Source: G016756615 sp050958605
Lineage (GTDB): Bacteria; Pseudomonadota; Alphaproteobacteria; Rhizobiales; Rhizobiaceae
Direction: 5' to 3'
NCBI RefSeq assembly: GCF_050958605.1
Contig: NZ_JBJHDO010000002.1
Coordinates: 62,001 to 126,000, forward strand
Length of the DNA: 64,000 bases
The translations under genes and the position numbers were made by a program. Under the pieces are notes generated by a model. The model saw nothing but the letters and a program-made list of their open reading frames with translations, was not told the DNA's origin and made no database searches. Every line of letters begins with the position of its first letter. The stretch's first letter is position 1. Below are positions 12,478 through 21,718 of the stretch, piece after piece.

Positions 12478-14193
12478 TCAGCGCTGCAGCCTCATGCCGA
12501 GGAAGATGCTGTTCGCCTCGTATCCGCGCCCCGGTATGGTGCTTGTCTGGCGCTCATGGCGTGCGCGGGTGGTGAGACCGACATAGCGGTTCAGCCAATA
12601 GGTCAGGCCGGCTTCGGCGCTGAGCGTAAGGTCGTGGCCGCCGATACCGGTATAGTCGCGATAGGCAGCGCCGAACGCGATATTGCCGGTGAGATTGGCG
12701 CGCATCTCGCGCTCCACGTCGAGGCGCGTGGCGTAAAGCAGCGAGCCGCTTTCATCGACCGCGGTCGCGCCTTCCACGGTGGTCGCCGCGGAGAGGCCGA
12801 CGATCGTTCCGCGCATCGGCGACCAAGCAAGGTCCGCGTCGACCGTCGGCCCCGAGACAGGGGCAAGCCTTGGATCGTCGAAGCGCTCCTCGATCCAGCC
12901 GGCCGAGATCTCGCCCGTGACCTTTTCACTGATGTCCAAGGCCACACCGGCGCGTGCGCCGAGCCGGTTGGTCGAGCGCTGAAAGCCGTTGCTGTCGGTC
13001 TCTAGTTCGTAGTTCCGGCGGCCGACCTCGAATTCCGCGAAAGGCGTGAAGGCCGGCGAGAGTTCGTACCCGCCGCGCAGGACCAGCGTGCCCAGGGTCG
13101 AGTCCCGGTCCTGCTGGGAAATGGTGCCGCCCGTCGGCAGTTCGGCGTCGCCGTACCAGTCGCGTTCCGCCCTGCCGGTCACTGCGAAGCGGAGGCGCCC
13201 CAGATCTTTTTCCAGCCCAAGGCTGCCGAGCAGGGTCTGCCGGATCGGCCGGTCGACCGTGCCGACGATGGTGACGGGCGAGGAGGCAGACTCCGGTGCG
13301 ACGAGATAGCCGAGGCTGGCGACGGCACGATAGTCGTAACCGAGGTCGAGCCCGAGGCTGCCGTCGAAGCCTGCCGATTTTTCGTCCAGTTCCGCGCCGG
13401 AGATGGACTCGCGAAGCGTGCCGAAGGCGTTGAAGCTCGCGGAATGCCGCGACCAATCGGAGACGGCGTTCAGCCGCAGCGTTGTCTCCGACAGCACGGC
13501 CGATTCCGGCACGGGACTGTAATTGGCATTCGACGTCGAGGTGAGGCCGGTTTCGAGGGAGGGACGAACCGTGAATGTGCCCAGCCTCAGCCCAATCGGA
13601 GCATATGGGTTCTCGCCCTCCTGACGCTCGATCCGCTCGATCGCCTGAGCGCGTCCTGCACGCGGGTCGATCCTGAGATCGACAGCCTGATCGACCGTAT
13701 CGACCCGCACCGTGCCGGTGGGTGTATCGTCGATTTCGGCTCCGCTCACAGGCTCGAGCGCCTGCGATGTGGATTGGTCGATAGGTTCGGCTCGCGACTG
13801 TTCGGCGCGTTCCCGTGCCGTGGTGGGTGGTCGCGTCGGTTGGAGCCCCGGCTCGTCGGCGAAAGCGTCGTTCGCGGGCTCGTCCGGAAAAAGGGATCCA
13901 TCGGAGGGCGAGCCGCGTCCGTCATCGGCAACCGCGCCTGCGCTCTGGGGCTGGTACTGAGGCGAGGGGATGCCCGACGGCTGCTCCCGCCGTTGTTGGC
14001 GAGGCGCCAGCGGCGAGGGGCTGGCGAGCGGACTGCGCAGCAGGTCGTTGTTGACATCGCCTTCCGCCACGGAACCGCGCAGGGCCATGGTATCCTGCGC
14101 AACAGCAGGCACGACGCAGCCGAGCGCTGTTCCCGAGATCAGGACGAAGGCGCTCAACCTCGCGCGTTTTCTCCTGGGTCGAGCCCCTGACAT
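12478..14193 (-). CDS. Outer-membrane beta-barrel protein with proline-rich N-terminal region
   Basis: This 571-residue protein appears to be an outer-membrane barrel. ATG 14193 follows AGGGTGG and gives an N-terminus MSGARPRRKRARLSAF with an export signal ending near AVAQ; a longer reading frame to 14328 adds a non-signal-like tail. Residues about 35-190 are low-complexity and rich in Pro, Ser, Gln and Glu. From about residue 190 alternating hydrophobic and polar strands run to the C-terminus (GLRLGTFTVRPSLETGLTST to YEANSIFLGMRLQR), typical of BBP2-type barrels in Rhizobiales. Function is unknown; the long disordered region could cross the periplasm or contact peptidoglycan. It is convergent with galU. 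Confidence 0.75.
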   Translation of the reverse strand: MSGARPRRKRARLSAFVLISGTALGCVVPAVAQDTMALRGSVAEGDVNNDLLRSPLASPSPLAPRQQRREQPSGIPSPQYQPQSAGAVADDGRGSPSDGSLFPDEPANDAFADEPGLQPTRPPTTARERAEQSRAEPIDQSTSQALEPVSGAEIDDTPTGTVRVDTVDQAVDLRIDPRAGRAQAIERIERQEGENPYAPIGLRLGTFTVRPSLETGLTSTSNANYSPVPESAVLSETTLRLNAVSDWSRHSASFNAFGTLRESISGAELDEKSAGFDGSLGLDLGYDYRAVASLGYLVAPESASSPVTIVGTVDRPIRQTLLGSLGLEKDLGRLRFAVTGRAERDWYGDAELPTGGTISQQDRDSTLGTLVLRGGYELSPAFTPFAEFEVGRRNYELETDSNGFQRSTNRLGARAGVALDISEKVTGEISAGWIEERFDDPRLAPVSGPTVDADLAWSPMRGTIVGLSAATTVEGATAVDESGSLLYATRLDVEREMRANLTGNIAFGAAYRDYTGIGGHDLTLSAEAGLTYWLNRYVGLTTRARHERQTSTIPGRGYEANSIFLGMRLQR

Positions 14194-14393
14194 TGCCACC
14201 CTGAAATAGCCCAAGCGCCACAGCGCCAACCTTACCGGACCGTAAATGTCGATGGTTAACGGAGGGTTGAGACAGGAGAACCGCAGGTTGCGTCTGGCAC
14301 GCCGACCAATGCTCCAGTCAAGCACCATGGACAGGCAGGACTGAACAGTTTAGAGCGCCGGAAACGAGAATCCGAAGTCTGGAGATCGGCAGC

Positions 14394-15377
14394 TTGAAGA
14401 AAAAAGCGGATCGGGAAGCCGCGATCGCCTCCGCAGTGCGAACCGTGACGACTGAACAGGCTGGCCTTGCGGCGCTCGCCGAGGCCCTCGACAACGGTCT
14501 GGCCGAGCCTTTCGCGAGTGCCGTGGAAACCCTGTCGGTGATCCGTGGGCGCGTCATCGTCACTGGTGTCGGCAAGAGCGGGCATATCGGCTCGAAGATT
14601 GCGGCTACACTCGCTTCGACCGGCACGCCGGCCTTCTTCGTCCATCCCGCCGAAGCCAATCATGGCGATCTCGGCATGATCGCGCGCGACGACGTCATCG
14701 TCGCCATATCCTGGTCGGGAGAGACCACCGAGCTGCAGGGCATCGTCGCCTATGCCAAGCGGTTCTCCATTCCGCTCATCGCGATCACCGCCGGCGAGAC
14801 ATCGACCTTGGCGCGCGAGGCCAGCGTGGTGATCTGCCTGCCGCGCGCGGCCGAAGCCTGCCCTCACGGGTTGGCGCCCACGACCTCGGCGGCGATGCAA
14901 CTCGTCGTCGGCGACGCCCTGGCGATCGCGCTGCTGGAGGCTCGGGGCTTCACGCCGGAGCATTTCCGGACCTTCCACCCTGGCGGCCAGCTCGGCGCCA
15001 ACCTCACTCAGATCCGCGATGTCATGCATGTCGGCGACGAGGTGCCGCTTGTCCCGACGGGAACCGGCATGAAGGAGGCGATCGCCGAGATTTCACGCAA
15101 GAGCTTCGGCTGCGTCGCCGTCACCGACGAAGAGGGCCTTCTGGCCGGCATCATCACGGATGGCGACCTGCGCCGCAAGATCGGCATGGACATACTGCCT
15201 ATGACCGTCGATCAGGTGATGACCCGCAATCCGAAGACGGTCACGCCCGACACGCTCGCCGCCACCGCGCTGCAGCTCATCAACTCCTCCGCCATCACGT
15301 CGCTCATGGTGGTGGAGAAGGGTAAGCCGGTGGGCCTCGTGCATATGCACGATCTGCTCAGGATCGGTGTGGCTTAG
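14394..15377 (+). CDS. KpsF/GutQ family sugar-phosphate isomerase (arabinose-5-phosphate isomerase)
   Basis: This 327-residue enzyme interconverts ribulose-5-phosphate and arabinose-5-phosphate, the first step towards the LPS sugar Kdo. It starts at a TTG (14394) preceded by GGAGAT; no ATG gives a complete SIS domain. The SIS domain (about residues 40-175) has VTGVGKSGHIGSKIAATLAS and ISWSGETTELQ, with the histidine region HPAEANHGDLG. Two CBS domains (about 205-327) begin near MHVGDEVPLVPTGT. It stands alone here, without kdsA or kdsC. Regulation at the CBS pair is possible but not visible. Confidence 0.92.
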   Translation: MKKKADREAAIASAVRTVTTEQAGLAALAEALDNGLAEPFASAVETLSVIRGRVIVTGVGKSGHIGSKIAATLASTGTPAFFVHPAEANHGDLGMIARDDVIVAISWSGETTELQGIVAYAKRFSIPLIAITAGETSTLAREASVVICLPRAAEACPHGLAPTTSAAMQLVVGDALAIALLEARGFTPEHFRTFHPGGQLGANLTQIRDVMHVGDEVPLVPTGTGMKEAIAEISRKSFGCVAVTDEEGLLAGIITDGDLRRKIGMDILPMTVDQVMTRNPKTVTPDTLAATALQLINSSAITSLMVVEKGKPVGLVHMHDLLRIGVA

Positions 15378-15450
15378 TGAGCGAATAGCGAATAGAGAGA
15401 AGGAAAGGACCTGCGCTTCCGCGAGATCCCCGGTCTTTTGGCGCTATTTG

Positions 15451-15915
15451 CTACACAGCTTCCACCACCAACTCCAGATCCAGATCCGTCGCCGCCGTCA
15501 CCCGCACGGTCGTGCCGACGGGCAGATCCGGTCCGGAAACCCGCCACATCGTGTCGCCGATCTTGATGCGGCCGCGACCGTTGACGATCGGCTCGGTCAA
15601 TGTGGCCGTGCGGCCGATCAGCTGGTCGCCGCGACGATTGAGCAAGGGCTGGTCGGTCTGATCGCCTCGCCTGGACATGATCTTCTTTCCGGCATAGGCG
15701 GCAAGCAGCGCCAGGACAAGGAAGACCAGCACTTGGGTCTGCCACACCCAGAAGCCGGCATTCCACAACAACAGCGAGACCGCGCCCGTCACCAGGGCGG
15801 CGAGCCCGATCCACAGCAGGAAGAAACCGGGCACGACGATTTCCACGGCCAGCAGGACGAAGCCGAGAACCATCCAGTTCCATGGTCCGAGTTCGGCGAA
15901 GATGCGCTCGAGCAT
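15451..15915 (-). CDS. NfeD-family membrane protein
   Basis: This 154-residue short NfeD protein starts at ATG 15915 after AGGAGG. Three hydrophobic segments (about residues 12-70; MVLGFVLLAVEIVVPGFFLL and following) precede a C-terminal OB-fold (about 85-150; LIGRTATLTEPIVNGRGRIK). Short NfeD proteins pair with SPFH-domain proteins and are thought to help organise membrane microdomains. Here the SPFH gene lies 16 nt upstream in the same direction, which supports that pairing. Confidence 0.9.
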   Translation of the reverse strand: MLERIFAELGPWNWMVLGFVLLAVEIVVPGFFLLWIGLAALVTGAVSLLLWNAGFWVWQTQVLVFLVLALLAAYAGKKIMSRRGDQTDQPLLNRRGDQLIGRTATLTEPIVNGRGRIKIGDTMWRVSGPDLPVGTTVRVTAATDLDLELVVEAV

Positions 15916-15931
15916 CGAGAACCTCCTGCTG

Positions 15932-16915
15932 TCAGCTCTGGCCCGTGCGCGGCGGGCGGCTCGTCGAACGCGGCGTGCCGGCCGCACCGTCCGGAGCCTC
16001 CCCGAACACCTCCTTGGCGATCGCGCCGATGCCGCCCAGCGAGCCGATCAGCGATGAAGCCTCGAGCGGCATCAACACGACCTTGTTGTTGGTGGCCGAT
16101 CCGATCCGCGTCAGCGCCTCGGTATATTTTTGCGCCACGAAATAGTTGATCGCCTGGACGTCGCCCTTGGTGATGGCTTCCGATACCACCTGCGTCGCGC
16201 GCGCCTCGGCCTCCGCCGCGCGCTCGCGCGCTTCGGCGTCGCGGAAGGCGGCTTCCCGGCGGCCCTCGGCCTCCAGAACCTGAGCCTGTTTCTTGCCCTC
16301 GGCCTCCAGGATCTGCGCCTGCTTCTTGCCTTCGGCCTCCAACACCTGCGCGCGCTTCTCGCGCTCCGCCATCATCTGTCGGGCCATGGATTCCACCAGG
16401 TTGGCCGGCGGATTGATGTCCTTGATCTCGACGCGCGTGATCTTGATGCCCCAGGGATGAGCCGCCTCGTCGACGACGCGCAGCAGCCGCTCGTTGATGG
16501 CGTCGCGGTTGGAGAGCAATTCGTCGAGGTCCATCGACCCCATGACGGTGCGGATGTTGGTCATTGTAAGATTGAGAATGGCGTTCTGCAGCCCTGAAAC
16601 CTGATAGGCGGCCTGGGGCGCGTTGAGCACCTGGTAGAAGGCGACGCCGTCGACGGCGACGCTGGCATTGTCGCGTGTGATGACGTCCTGTGTCGGGACA
16701 TCCAACACCTGCTCCATCATGTTCATCTTGGCGCCGATGCGGTCGACGAAGGGAACAATGAGATTGAGGCCGGGCGCCAGTGTCCGCGTATAACGGCCGA
16801 AACGCTCGACCGTGTAGTTGTAGCCTTGAGGTATCGTCTTGATGCCGGTGAACAGCAAAAGAAGGACAAGAACGATAAGCACCGGAATGATGATGTCGAA
16901 ACCGGTAAAAGGCAT
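15932..16915 (-). CDS. SPFH/Band 7 (stomatin/QmcA-like) protein
   Basis: This 327-residue membrane-anchored SPFH protein starts at ATG 16915 after GGGAGG. An N-terminal transmembrane segment (IIIPVLIVLVLLLLF) is followed by a Band 7 domain (about 25-190; GYNYTVERFGRYTRTL, DVITRDNASVAVDGVAFYQV). Next comes a long charged coiled coil with a near-repeat QVLEAEGKKQAQILEAEGKK, then a Gly-rich tail. These proteins oligomerise and can modulate membrane proteases such as FtsH. It is the first gene of a two-gene operon with nfeD. The C-terminal tail TSRPPRTGQS is variable. Confidence 0.92.
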   Translation of the reverse strand: MPFTGFDIIIPVLIVLVLLLLFTGIKTIPQGYNYTVERFGRYTRTLAPGLNLIVPFVDRIGAKMNMMEQVLDVPTQDVITRDNASVAVDGVAFYQVLNAPQAAYQVSGLQNAILNLTMTNIRTVMGSMDLDELLSNRDAINERLLRVVDEAAHPWGIKITRVEIKDINPPANLVESMARQMMAEREKRAQVLEAEGKKQAQILEAEGKKQAQVLEAEGRREAAFRDAEARERAAEAEARATQVVSEAITKGDVQAINYFVAQKYTEALTRIGSATNNKVVLMPLEASSLIGSLGGIGAIAKEVFGEAPDGAAGTPRSTSRPPRTGQS

Positions 16916-16980
16916 TGAGCGCCTCCCTGGACTGGCTGTGTTGCCGAGACGTCCGGCAACCAGCACCGGACGTGCGAGAC

Positions 16981-17050
16981 TTAAAGCAATTCACAACCAA
17001 GGGGAATCACTGGGGGCGCATAAATGCGGCCAAAACAAAGAGATAGAGCG
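16981..17050. repeat. Degenerate rhizobial intergenic element
   Basis: The segment between the SPFH promoter and the 3' end of hemH begins TTAAAGCAATTC and ends CAAAACAAAGAGATAGAGC. It contains the 18-mer shared with 10010-10027. From general knowledge the AAAGCAATTC...AAACAAAGAGATAGAGC layout is a frequent noncoding element in Mesorhizobium-like genomes. Confidence 0.5.
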
Positions 17051-17084
17051 TCGTTCCGCGCCCGGGCCGTGCCCGCAGGTCTCC

Positions 17085-18146
17085 TCAGAGCCAGCCGAGG
17101 AGTTCGCGACGCACCATGGCCTCGATGACCGCCATGCCTTCGGGGCTGTCGTTCAGGCAGGGGATATGGGAGAAGTGCTTGCCGCCGCCATGCAGGAAGA
17201 TTTCCCGCGCCTCCTGGGCGATCTCCTCCAGCGTCTCGATGCAGTCCGCCGAGAAGCCTGGATTGAGGATGGCGATCGACTTCACGCCTTCGGCGGCGAG
17301 CCTCTCGACCGTCTTGTCCGTATAGGGCTGCAGCCACTCCTGGGCGCCGAAACGCGACTGGAAGCATGTGATGAGCCGGCCTTCCTTCCAGCCGAGGCGC
17401 TCATTGAGCATCTGCGTCGTCTCCAGGCAGTGCTGCCGGTAGGGGTCGCCCTTGTCGGAATAGGCTTTCGGAATGCCGTGATAGGAAGCGATCACCACTT
17501 CAGGATCGAAATCGAGCGAGGCGAGATGGTTCTCCACCGAGCGGGCAAGCGCTTCGATATAGACAGGCTCGTTGTAGTAGGGAGGAATGCTGCGCACGGC
17601 CGGCGCGTCGCGCATCGTCGCCAGCGCGCGGAAGAGCTTGTCGTTGGCGGTGGCCGTCGTGGTGGCGGAATATTGCGGATAGAGCGGGAAGGTGAGAATG
17701 CGGTCGCAGCCCGCTTCCTTCATCTTCTTAACGACACTGGCGATCGAGGGATTGCCGTAGCGCATGGCGTAATCCACCAAGATACGCGGCTCGTCCGAGA
17801 ATATTGCCGCGAGCTTCTCGCTCTGGGCGCGCGTATAGGTGCGCAACGGCGACTCGTCGCGTTCGCGGTTCCAGATCTTGGCGTAGTTCGCGCCGGCTTT
17901 CTGAGGCCGCGTGGTCAGAACCAGTCCGTAAAGGATCGGATACCAGATAGCCTTGTTGAGCTCGATCACGCGAGGATCCGACAGAAACTCCCGGAGATAG
18001 CGCCACATCGACCAGTAGTCGGTGCCGTCGGGCGTGCCCAGATTGACGAGCAGCACACCGATCTTGCCGTCGCGGGTGGCGGCGGGGCCGCCGGGAAACG
18101 GCCTATCGACCTTTGCCTCGGCAACATGGGCGTCTGCAGCTTTCAT
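17085..18146 (-). CDS. hemH: Ferrochelatase
   Basis: This 353-residue enzyme inserts Fe(II) into protoporphyrin IX, the last step of haem synthesis. ATG 18146 follows GAGG; upstream in-frame codons give no family similarity. Family motifs include GVLLVNLGTPDGTDYWSMWR near the N-terminus, the catalytic His in VIASYHGIPKAYSDKGDPYR, LTFPLYPQYSATTTA, FQSRFGAQEWLQPYTD, and NPGFSADCIETLEEI with the conserved Glu. It is alone on its strand, 183 nt downstream of the nucleotidase gene. A hairpin in that gap could be the nucleotidase terminator or part of the hemH leader. Confidence 0.96.
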   Translation of the reverse strand: MKAADAHVAEAKVDRPFPGGPAATRDGKIGVLLVNLGTPDGTDYWSMWRYLREFLSDPRVIELNKAIWYPILYGLVLTTRPQKAGANYAKIWNRERDESPLRTYTRAQSEKLAAIFSDEPRILVDYAMRYGNPSIASVVKKMKEAGCDRILTFPLYPQYSATTTATANDKLFRALATMRDAPAVRSIPPYYNEPVYIEALARSVENHLASLDFDPEVVIASYHGIPKAYSDKGDPYRQHCLETTQMLNERLGWKEGRLITCFQSRFGAQEWLQPYTDKTVERLAAEGVKSIAILNPGFSADCIETLEEIAQEAREIFLHGGGKHFSHIPCLNDSPEGMAVIEAMVRRELLGWL

Positions 18147-18208
18147 CTCGGCCTCGATGCGGAGCGTGTGCAACACGCTCCGGTCCTTGCTGGAGCAAAC
18201 AAATGTAG

Positions 18209-18236
18209 CGGCGACTCCATTTAACCGGAGCCGCCG
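18209..18236 (-). terminator. Hairpin between the 5'-nucleotidase gene and hemH
   Basis: CGGCGGCTCC pairs with GGAGTCGCCG (one mismatch, 8-nt loop) on the minus strand, followed by CTACATTTGTTTG. It lies 94 nt after the nucleotidase stop and 63 nt before the hemH start, so it is either a weak terminator or a leader structure. Confidence 0.45.
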
Positions 18237-18329
18237 TTTGCGCCGAAAATTAGCGATGCGCAGTGCGAATTCAATGGACCTTGTGGCCGCAGGCACGCTC
18301 CGACGGAGCAATGCGCGCCTGCAAACCGT

Positions 18330-20249
18330 TTACGACGCCGGTGGGATCTTCAAGCTCGTGCCGACGGGCAGGCGGCGCGGCTGGAGCCCGGGATTGGCTT
18401 GGGAAATCGCCTTCCATTTGGCGCCGTTGCCGTAGAATTTCTCGGCGAGATCCCAATAGGTATCGCCGTTGACGACCACGTGCCCGCTTTCGCTCGTAAC
18501 AGCGGCCGGCGCGGCCGCCGCCGCCTGGGCAGGCGGCGGGGTGTTGGCGATATCGTTCGCGGCTGCGGGCAAGTCGGGCAGCTTGGCCTCGGGTTGCGCA
18601 GTCGCCGCAGGCTGGGCCGGTTCGGCCGCTGCGGTGGCGACGCCGACTTCCGTGATGCGTCCTTCCAGCTTCGGCGTGTAGGGCCGATTCGCGGTCAGAT
18701 AGTCGGCCACGACCTGTTCGAGGCTCGGGCCGAAATCATAAGCATTCTTGGCGTTCGAAGCGAAGAGCTCGTAGCCGTCGCCGCCCGCGCGCACGAAATT
18801 GTTGGTCGCGATGGTGTAGAGCTTTTCGGAATCGAGCGGCTTCCACGCGCCGTCCTCCATCACCTCGATCGACTTGATGCGGCCTTCGCCGGGCCGAACG
18901 GAACGGTCGAATGTATATTTGAGGCCGCCGACCTGTGGGAACTTGCCCTTGCCTTCCTCTATCTCGCTGACGCCGGTTTCGAGCGACGTCGCCAGGTCTT
19001 TGCCGGTGAGCTGGAAAGTCGCCAGAGTGTTTTGGAAGGGCAGGACGGTAAGTACTTCACCCATGGTGACCACGCCCTGGTCGATCGATGCCCTGATGCC
19101 GCCGCCATTCTGTATGGCGATGGTCACGCCCTGGCCCCTCACGCGATCGAGGATGGCATCGGTGATCAGGTTGCCCATTTCGCATTCCTTTGCCCGGCAG
19201 CTTTCGCGGCTGCCGTCGATCGGCTTGGTGGTCTCGGAGACCTCCTTCTTCTTCAGCTCCTCGATGGGCGCGGCGAGTTCCTTGACGCGCGCGAGCACCG
19301 TCTCGTCGGGTTTGATCGACTTGTCGAGGAGGATCGGATCGCCCTTAGCTTCCTTGACCACGCCGTTGTCGTCGAAGATGACTGTGAACTCTCCCAGATA
19401 CTTCGAATAGGAAGCAGCCTGGGTGACCGGAACCTTGTAGCCTTCCGGATTGTCGATCATCGTCGGGTAGGGCCCCTCGGCCTTGTCGTCGGTGTTCGAC
19501 AGCAGAGAATGCGAGTGCCCGCCGACCACCACGTCCACCCCCGGAATCCTGGCGATCGCCTCCTTATCTCGCGGGTAGCCGACATGCGTCAGCGCGATGA
19601 TCTTGTCGACGCCCTGCGCCTTGAGCTTTTCGACCTCCGCAGTGATCTTCGCCACGTCCTCCTCGAACGCAATATGCGGGCCGGGCGCGGCGAGCTCAGG
19701 CGTGTCATTTGCCACTGCTCCGACGATGCCGATCTTCTGGCCGCCCACTTCGAGCACGATGGAAGGCTTGATACGATCGCCGACCTTGGACTGGGCGTCA
19801 GGATGCACATTGGCGCTCAGCACCGGGAACTGCGCCTTTTCGAGGAAGGGCACGAGGGCGTCCTCGCCATCGTCGAACTCGTGGTTGCCGACGGTCATGG
19901 CATCGAATTCCATGAGGTTCAGGAATTCGCCCTCGGCCGTGCCTTTGTAGGTCGTGTAGAAGAGGGAGCCCTGGAAATTGTCGCCGCCGTTGAGCAGGAG
20001 CACGTTCTGGCCTTCCAGCGCCTTGCGGCGTTCGTTGATCGCGGTCACCAGCCGGGCTGCGCCGCCGAAGCATTCGCCCTTGTCTTCCTCCTCGGCGGAG
20101 CAGGTCGACTCGAACTTGTTGTTGGATTCGATGCGGCTGTGCCAGTCGTTGATGTGGAGAATGGTCAAACTATAGTCGGCAAAGGAGGCGCTGGCCGACA
20201 GCGCGAGAGCCGAAGCCGCGCCTGCCGCGATCGCCGTGATCTTCTTCAT
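18330..20249 (-). CDS. Periplasmic 5'-nucleotidase (UshA/NadN family) with C-terminal LysM domain
   Basis: This 639-residue secreted metallophosphoesterase probably hydrolyses nucleotides or UDP-sugars for salvage. ATG 20249 follows GGGAGATCAGG; a signal peptide ends near ASASFA. The metallophosphatase domain shows LTILHINDWHS, LLNGGDNFQGS, VGNHEFDDG and VVGGHSHSLLS. The 5'-nucleotidase C domain has AIQNGGGIRASIDQG and NNFVRAGGDGYELF. After an Ala/Pro linker there is a LysM module (about residues 594-637; GDTYWDLAEKFYGNGAKW), which should tether the enzyme to peptidoglycan. The LysM fusion is the unusual part; the substrate is unproven. Confidence 0.9.
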   Translation of the reverse strand: MKKITAIAAGAASALALSASASFADYSLTILHINDWHSRIESNNKFESTCSAEEEDKGECFGGAARLVTAINERRKALEGQNVLLLNGGDNFQGSLFYTTYKGTAEGEFLNLMEFDAMTVGNHEFDDGEDALVPFLEKAQFPVLSANVHPDAQSKVGDRIKPSIVLEVGGQKIGIVGAVANDTPELAAPGPHIAFEEDVAKITAEVEKLKAQGVDKIIALTHVGYPRDKEAIARIPGVDVVVGGHSHSLLSNTDDKAEGPYPTMIDNPEGYKVPVTQAASYSKYLGEFTVIFDDNGVVKEAKGDPILLDKSIKPDETVLARVKELAAPIEELKKKEVSETTKPIDGSRESCRAKECEMGNLITDAILDRVRGQGVTIAIQNGGGIRASIDQGVVTMGEVLTVLPFQNTLATFQLTGKDLATSLETGVSEIEEGKGKFPQVGGLKYTFDRSVRPGEGRIKSIEVMEDGAWKPLDSEKLYTIATNNFVRAGGDGYELFASNAKNAYDFGPSLEQVVADYLTANRPYTPKLEGRITEVGVATAAAEPAQPAATAQPEAKLPDLPAAANDIANTPPPAQAAAAAPAAVTSESGHVVVNGDTYWDLAEKFYGNGAKWKAISQANPGLQPRRLPVGTSLKIPPAS

Positions 20250-20401
20250 CCTGATCTCCCGAGATGATCGGTGGCTTGGCACCACTCCTTGACCATCATG
20301 TAACGAAGTTGCCCTCTGGCAGGCCGAACCCAAGCGGGCCCGACCCGTGACGGCATGTTCACACTGCGATTTCGTGGATGCAAGCGGAAACGCCGTGGCT
20401 T

Positions 20402-21643
20402 TCAGGTGGAGTAGTCCCGTTCGTCGGCGATGACCTTGCCGTCATTGGGCAGCGAGCCCTTGGGAGCAAGTTTGACCGCACCGCCGAGCTTGGTCACTTC
20501 CCGCAGCGTGATCTCGACGGCACCGGTCGGAAGAGGGGCGTCCGATTCGATGTGGAGAGCCATCGCGTCTTGCGCCCCTTCGCGGGTCACGACGAGGCGG
20601 GCGCGGTGGATCTGCGGATGTCGCCGGACGATTTCGGCGATCTGCCTGGGATCGACGAACATGCCCTTGACCTTCGTCCGCTGGTCGGCGCGCCCCATCC
20701 AGCCCTTGATGCGCGTATTGGTTCGGCCGCAGGGGGAACGGCCGGGCAGGACGGCGGACAGGTCGCCCGTGCCGAGGCGCACCATGGGATAGGCCGAGTT
20801 GAAGCTGGTGACGACGACTTCTCCCACCTCTCCGTCGGGAAGCACTTCGCCGGTGCCAGGGCGCACGATCTCCACGATCAAGTCTTCGTTGACGATCATA
20901 CCCGGATTCGGCTGGCCGTCCTCCGCGGCGCTTTCATAGGCGATGACGCCGAATTCGGCGGTGGCGTAGCACTGCAGGACGTCTATTCCCCGAGCCCGGT
21001 AACCCGCCCTGAGCGACGGGAAAAGGGCACCGGCGGAAACCAGGCCCTTTGCGAAAGACGACAGGTCCTTGGCCGTCTCGGTTGCCTTGTCGAGCATGAC
21101 CTTCAGATAATCCGGCGTGCCGCAATAGACGCGAGGCCGGAGCGTCGCCGCGGCCTCGATCTGCATCTCGGTGTTGCCGGTGCCGGCCGCGAAAACCGTG
21201 CAGCCGAGGGCGCGAGCACCCGCATCCAGCAGGAAGCCGCCCGGCGTCATGTGATAGGCGAAGGCGTTGTGCACTATGTCGCCAGGCCTGATGCCGGCCG
21301 CGAAGAAGGCGCGCGCGCCGCCCCCGGGATCGAGGCCGAGGCCTTCCGGCTCCCATATCGGGCCGGGCGAAAGAAAAACCCGACTTCCCCGAAGTGCCGC
21401 GGCATTGGCGAAACCGCCGAAGGGGGGATCGGAAGCCTGGAACTCCATCAGTTCGGCCTTGTGCAGGACCGGCAAGGACGCCAGGCCGGCGCGGCTTGTA
21501 ATGGCGGCGGGATCGACGCCTTTCAGCCAGCGCGCGAGACCGGGGGCTTCGGCGAGCGCGCTCTTCAGGAAACCGGGCAGCCGGGCAAAGAGCGCGCGCT
21601 CGCGTTCTTCGGGGTCTCGGGTTTCCAATCTGTCGAAATGCAT
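20402..21643 (-). CDS. Phenylacetate-CoA ligase-like AMP-forming enzyme (PaaK family)
   Basis: This 413-residue member of the adenylate-forming superfamily would activate a carboxylic acid as its CoA thioester using ATP. ATG 21643 is preceded by GGGAGGGG. It has the short PaaK-like layout: an N-terminal domain with LPVLHKAELMEFQ, the core YCGTPDYLKVMLDKA and CYATAEFGVIAYES, the hinge Asp in RLGTGDLSAVLPG, and a C-terminal lid with RIKGWMGRADQRTKVKG and lysine in TKLGGAVKLAPKGSLP. No paa catabolic genes lie nearby, so the substrate is open. It sits 75 nt downstream of the Omp10-type gene and may be cotranscribed with it. Confidence 0.85.
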   Translation of the reverse strand: MHFDRLETRDPEERERALFARLPGFLKSALAEAPGLARWLKGVDPAAITSRAGLASLPVLHKAELMEFQASDPPFGGFANAAALRGSRVFLSPGPIWEPEGLGLDPGGGARAFFAAGIRPGDIVHNAFAYHMTPGGFLLDAGARALGCTVFAAGTGNTEMQIEAAATLRPRVYCGTPDYLKVMLDKATETAKDLSSFAKGLVSAGALFPSLRAGYRARGIDVLQCYATAEFGVIAYESAAEDGQPNPGMIVNEDLIVEIVRPGTGEVLPDGEVGEVVVTSFNSAYPMVRLGTGDLSAVLPGRSPCGRTNTRIKGWMGRADQRTKVKGMFVDPRQIAEIVRRHPQIHRARLVVTREGAQDAMALHIESDAPLPTGAVEITLREVTKLGGAVKLAPKGSLPNDGKVIADERDYST

Positions 21644-21718
21644 CGTCCCCTCCCGAAATCTCCGGGAGGTTATCGCAATCCGGCGATGGCCGCGCAAGCA
21701 GCTAATGCTAATGGAAGG

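Noticed and set aside
18399..20267. 622-residue plus-strand ORF opposite the 5'-nucleotidase gene
   Set aside because: It mirrors the real minus-strand gene that has signal peptide, metal motifs and SD.
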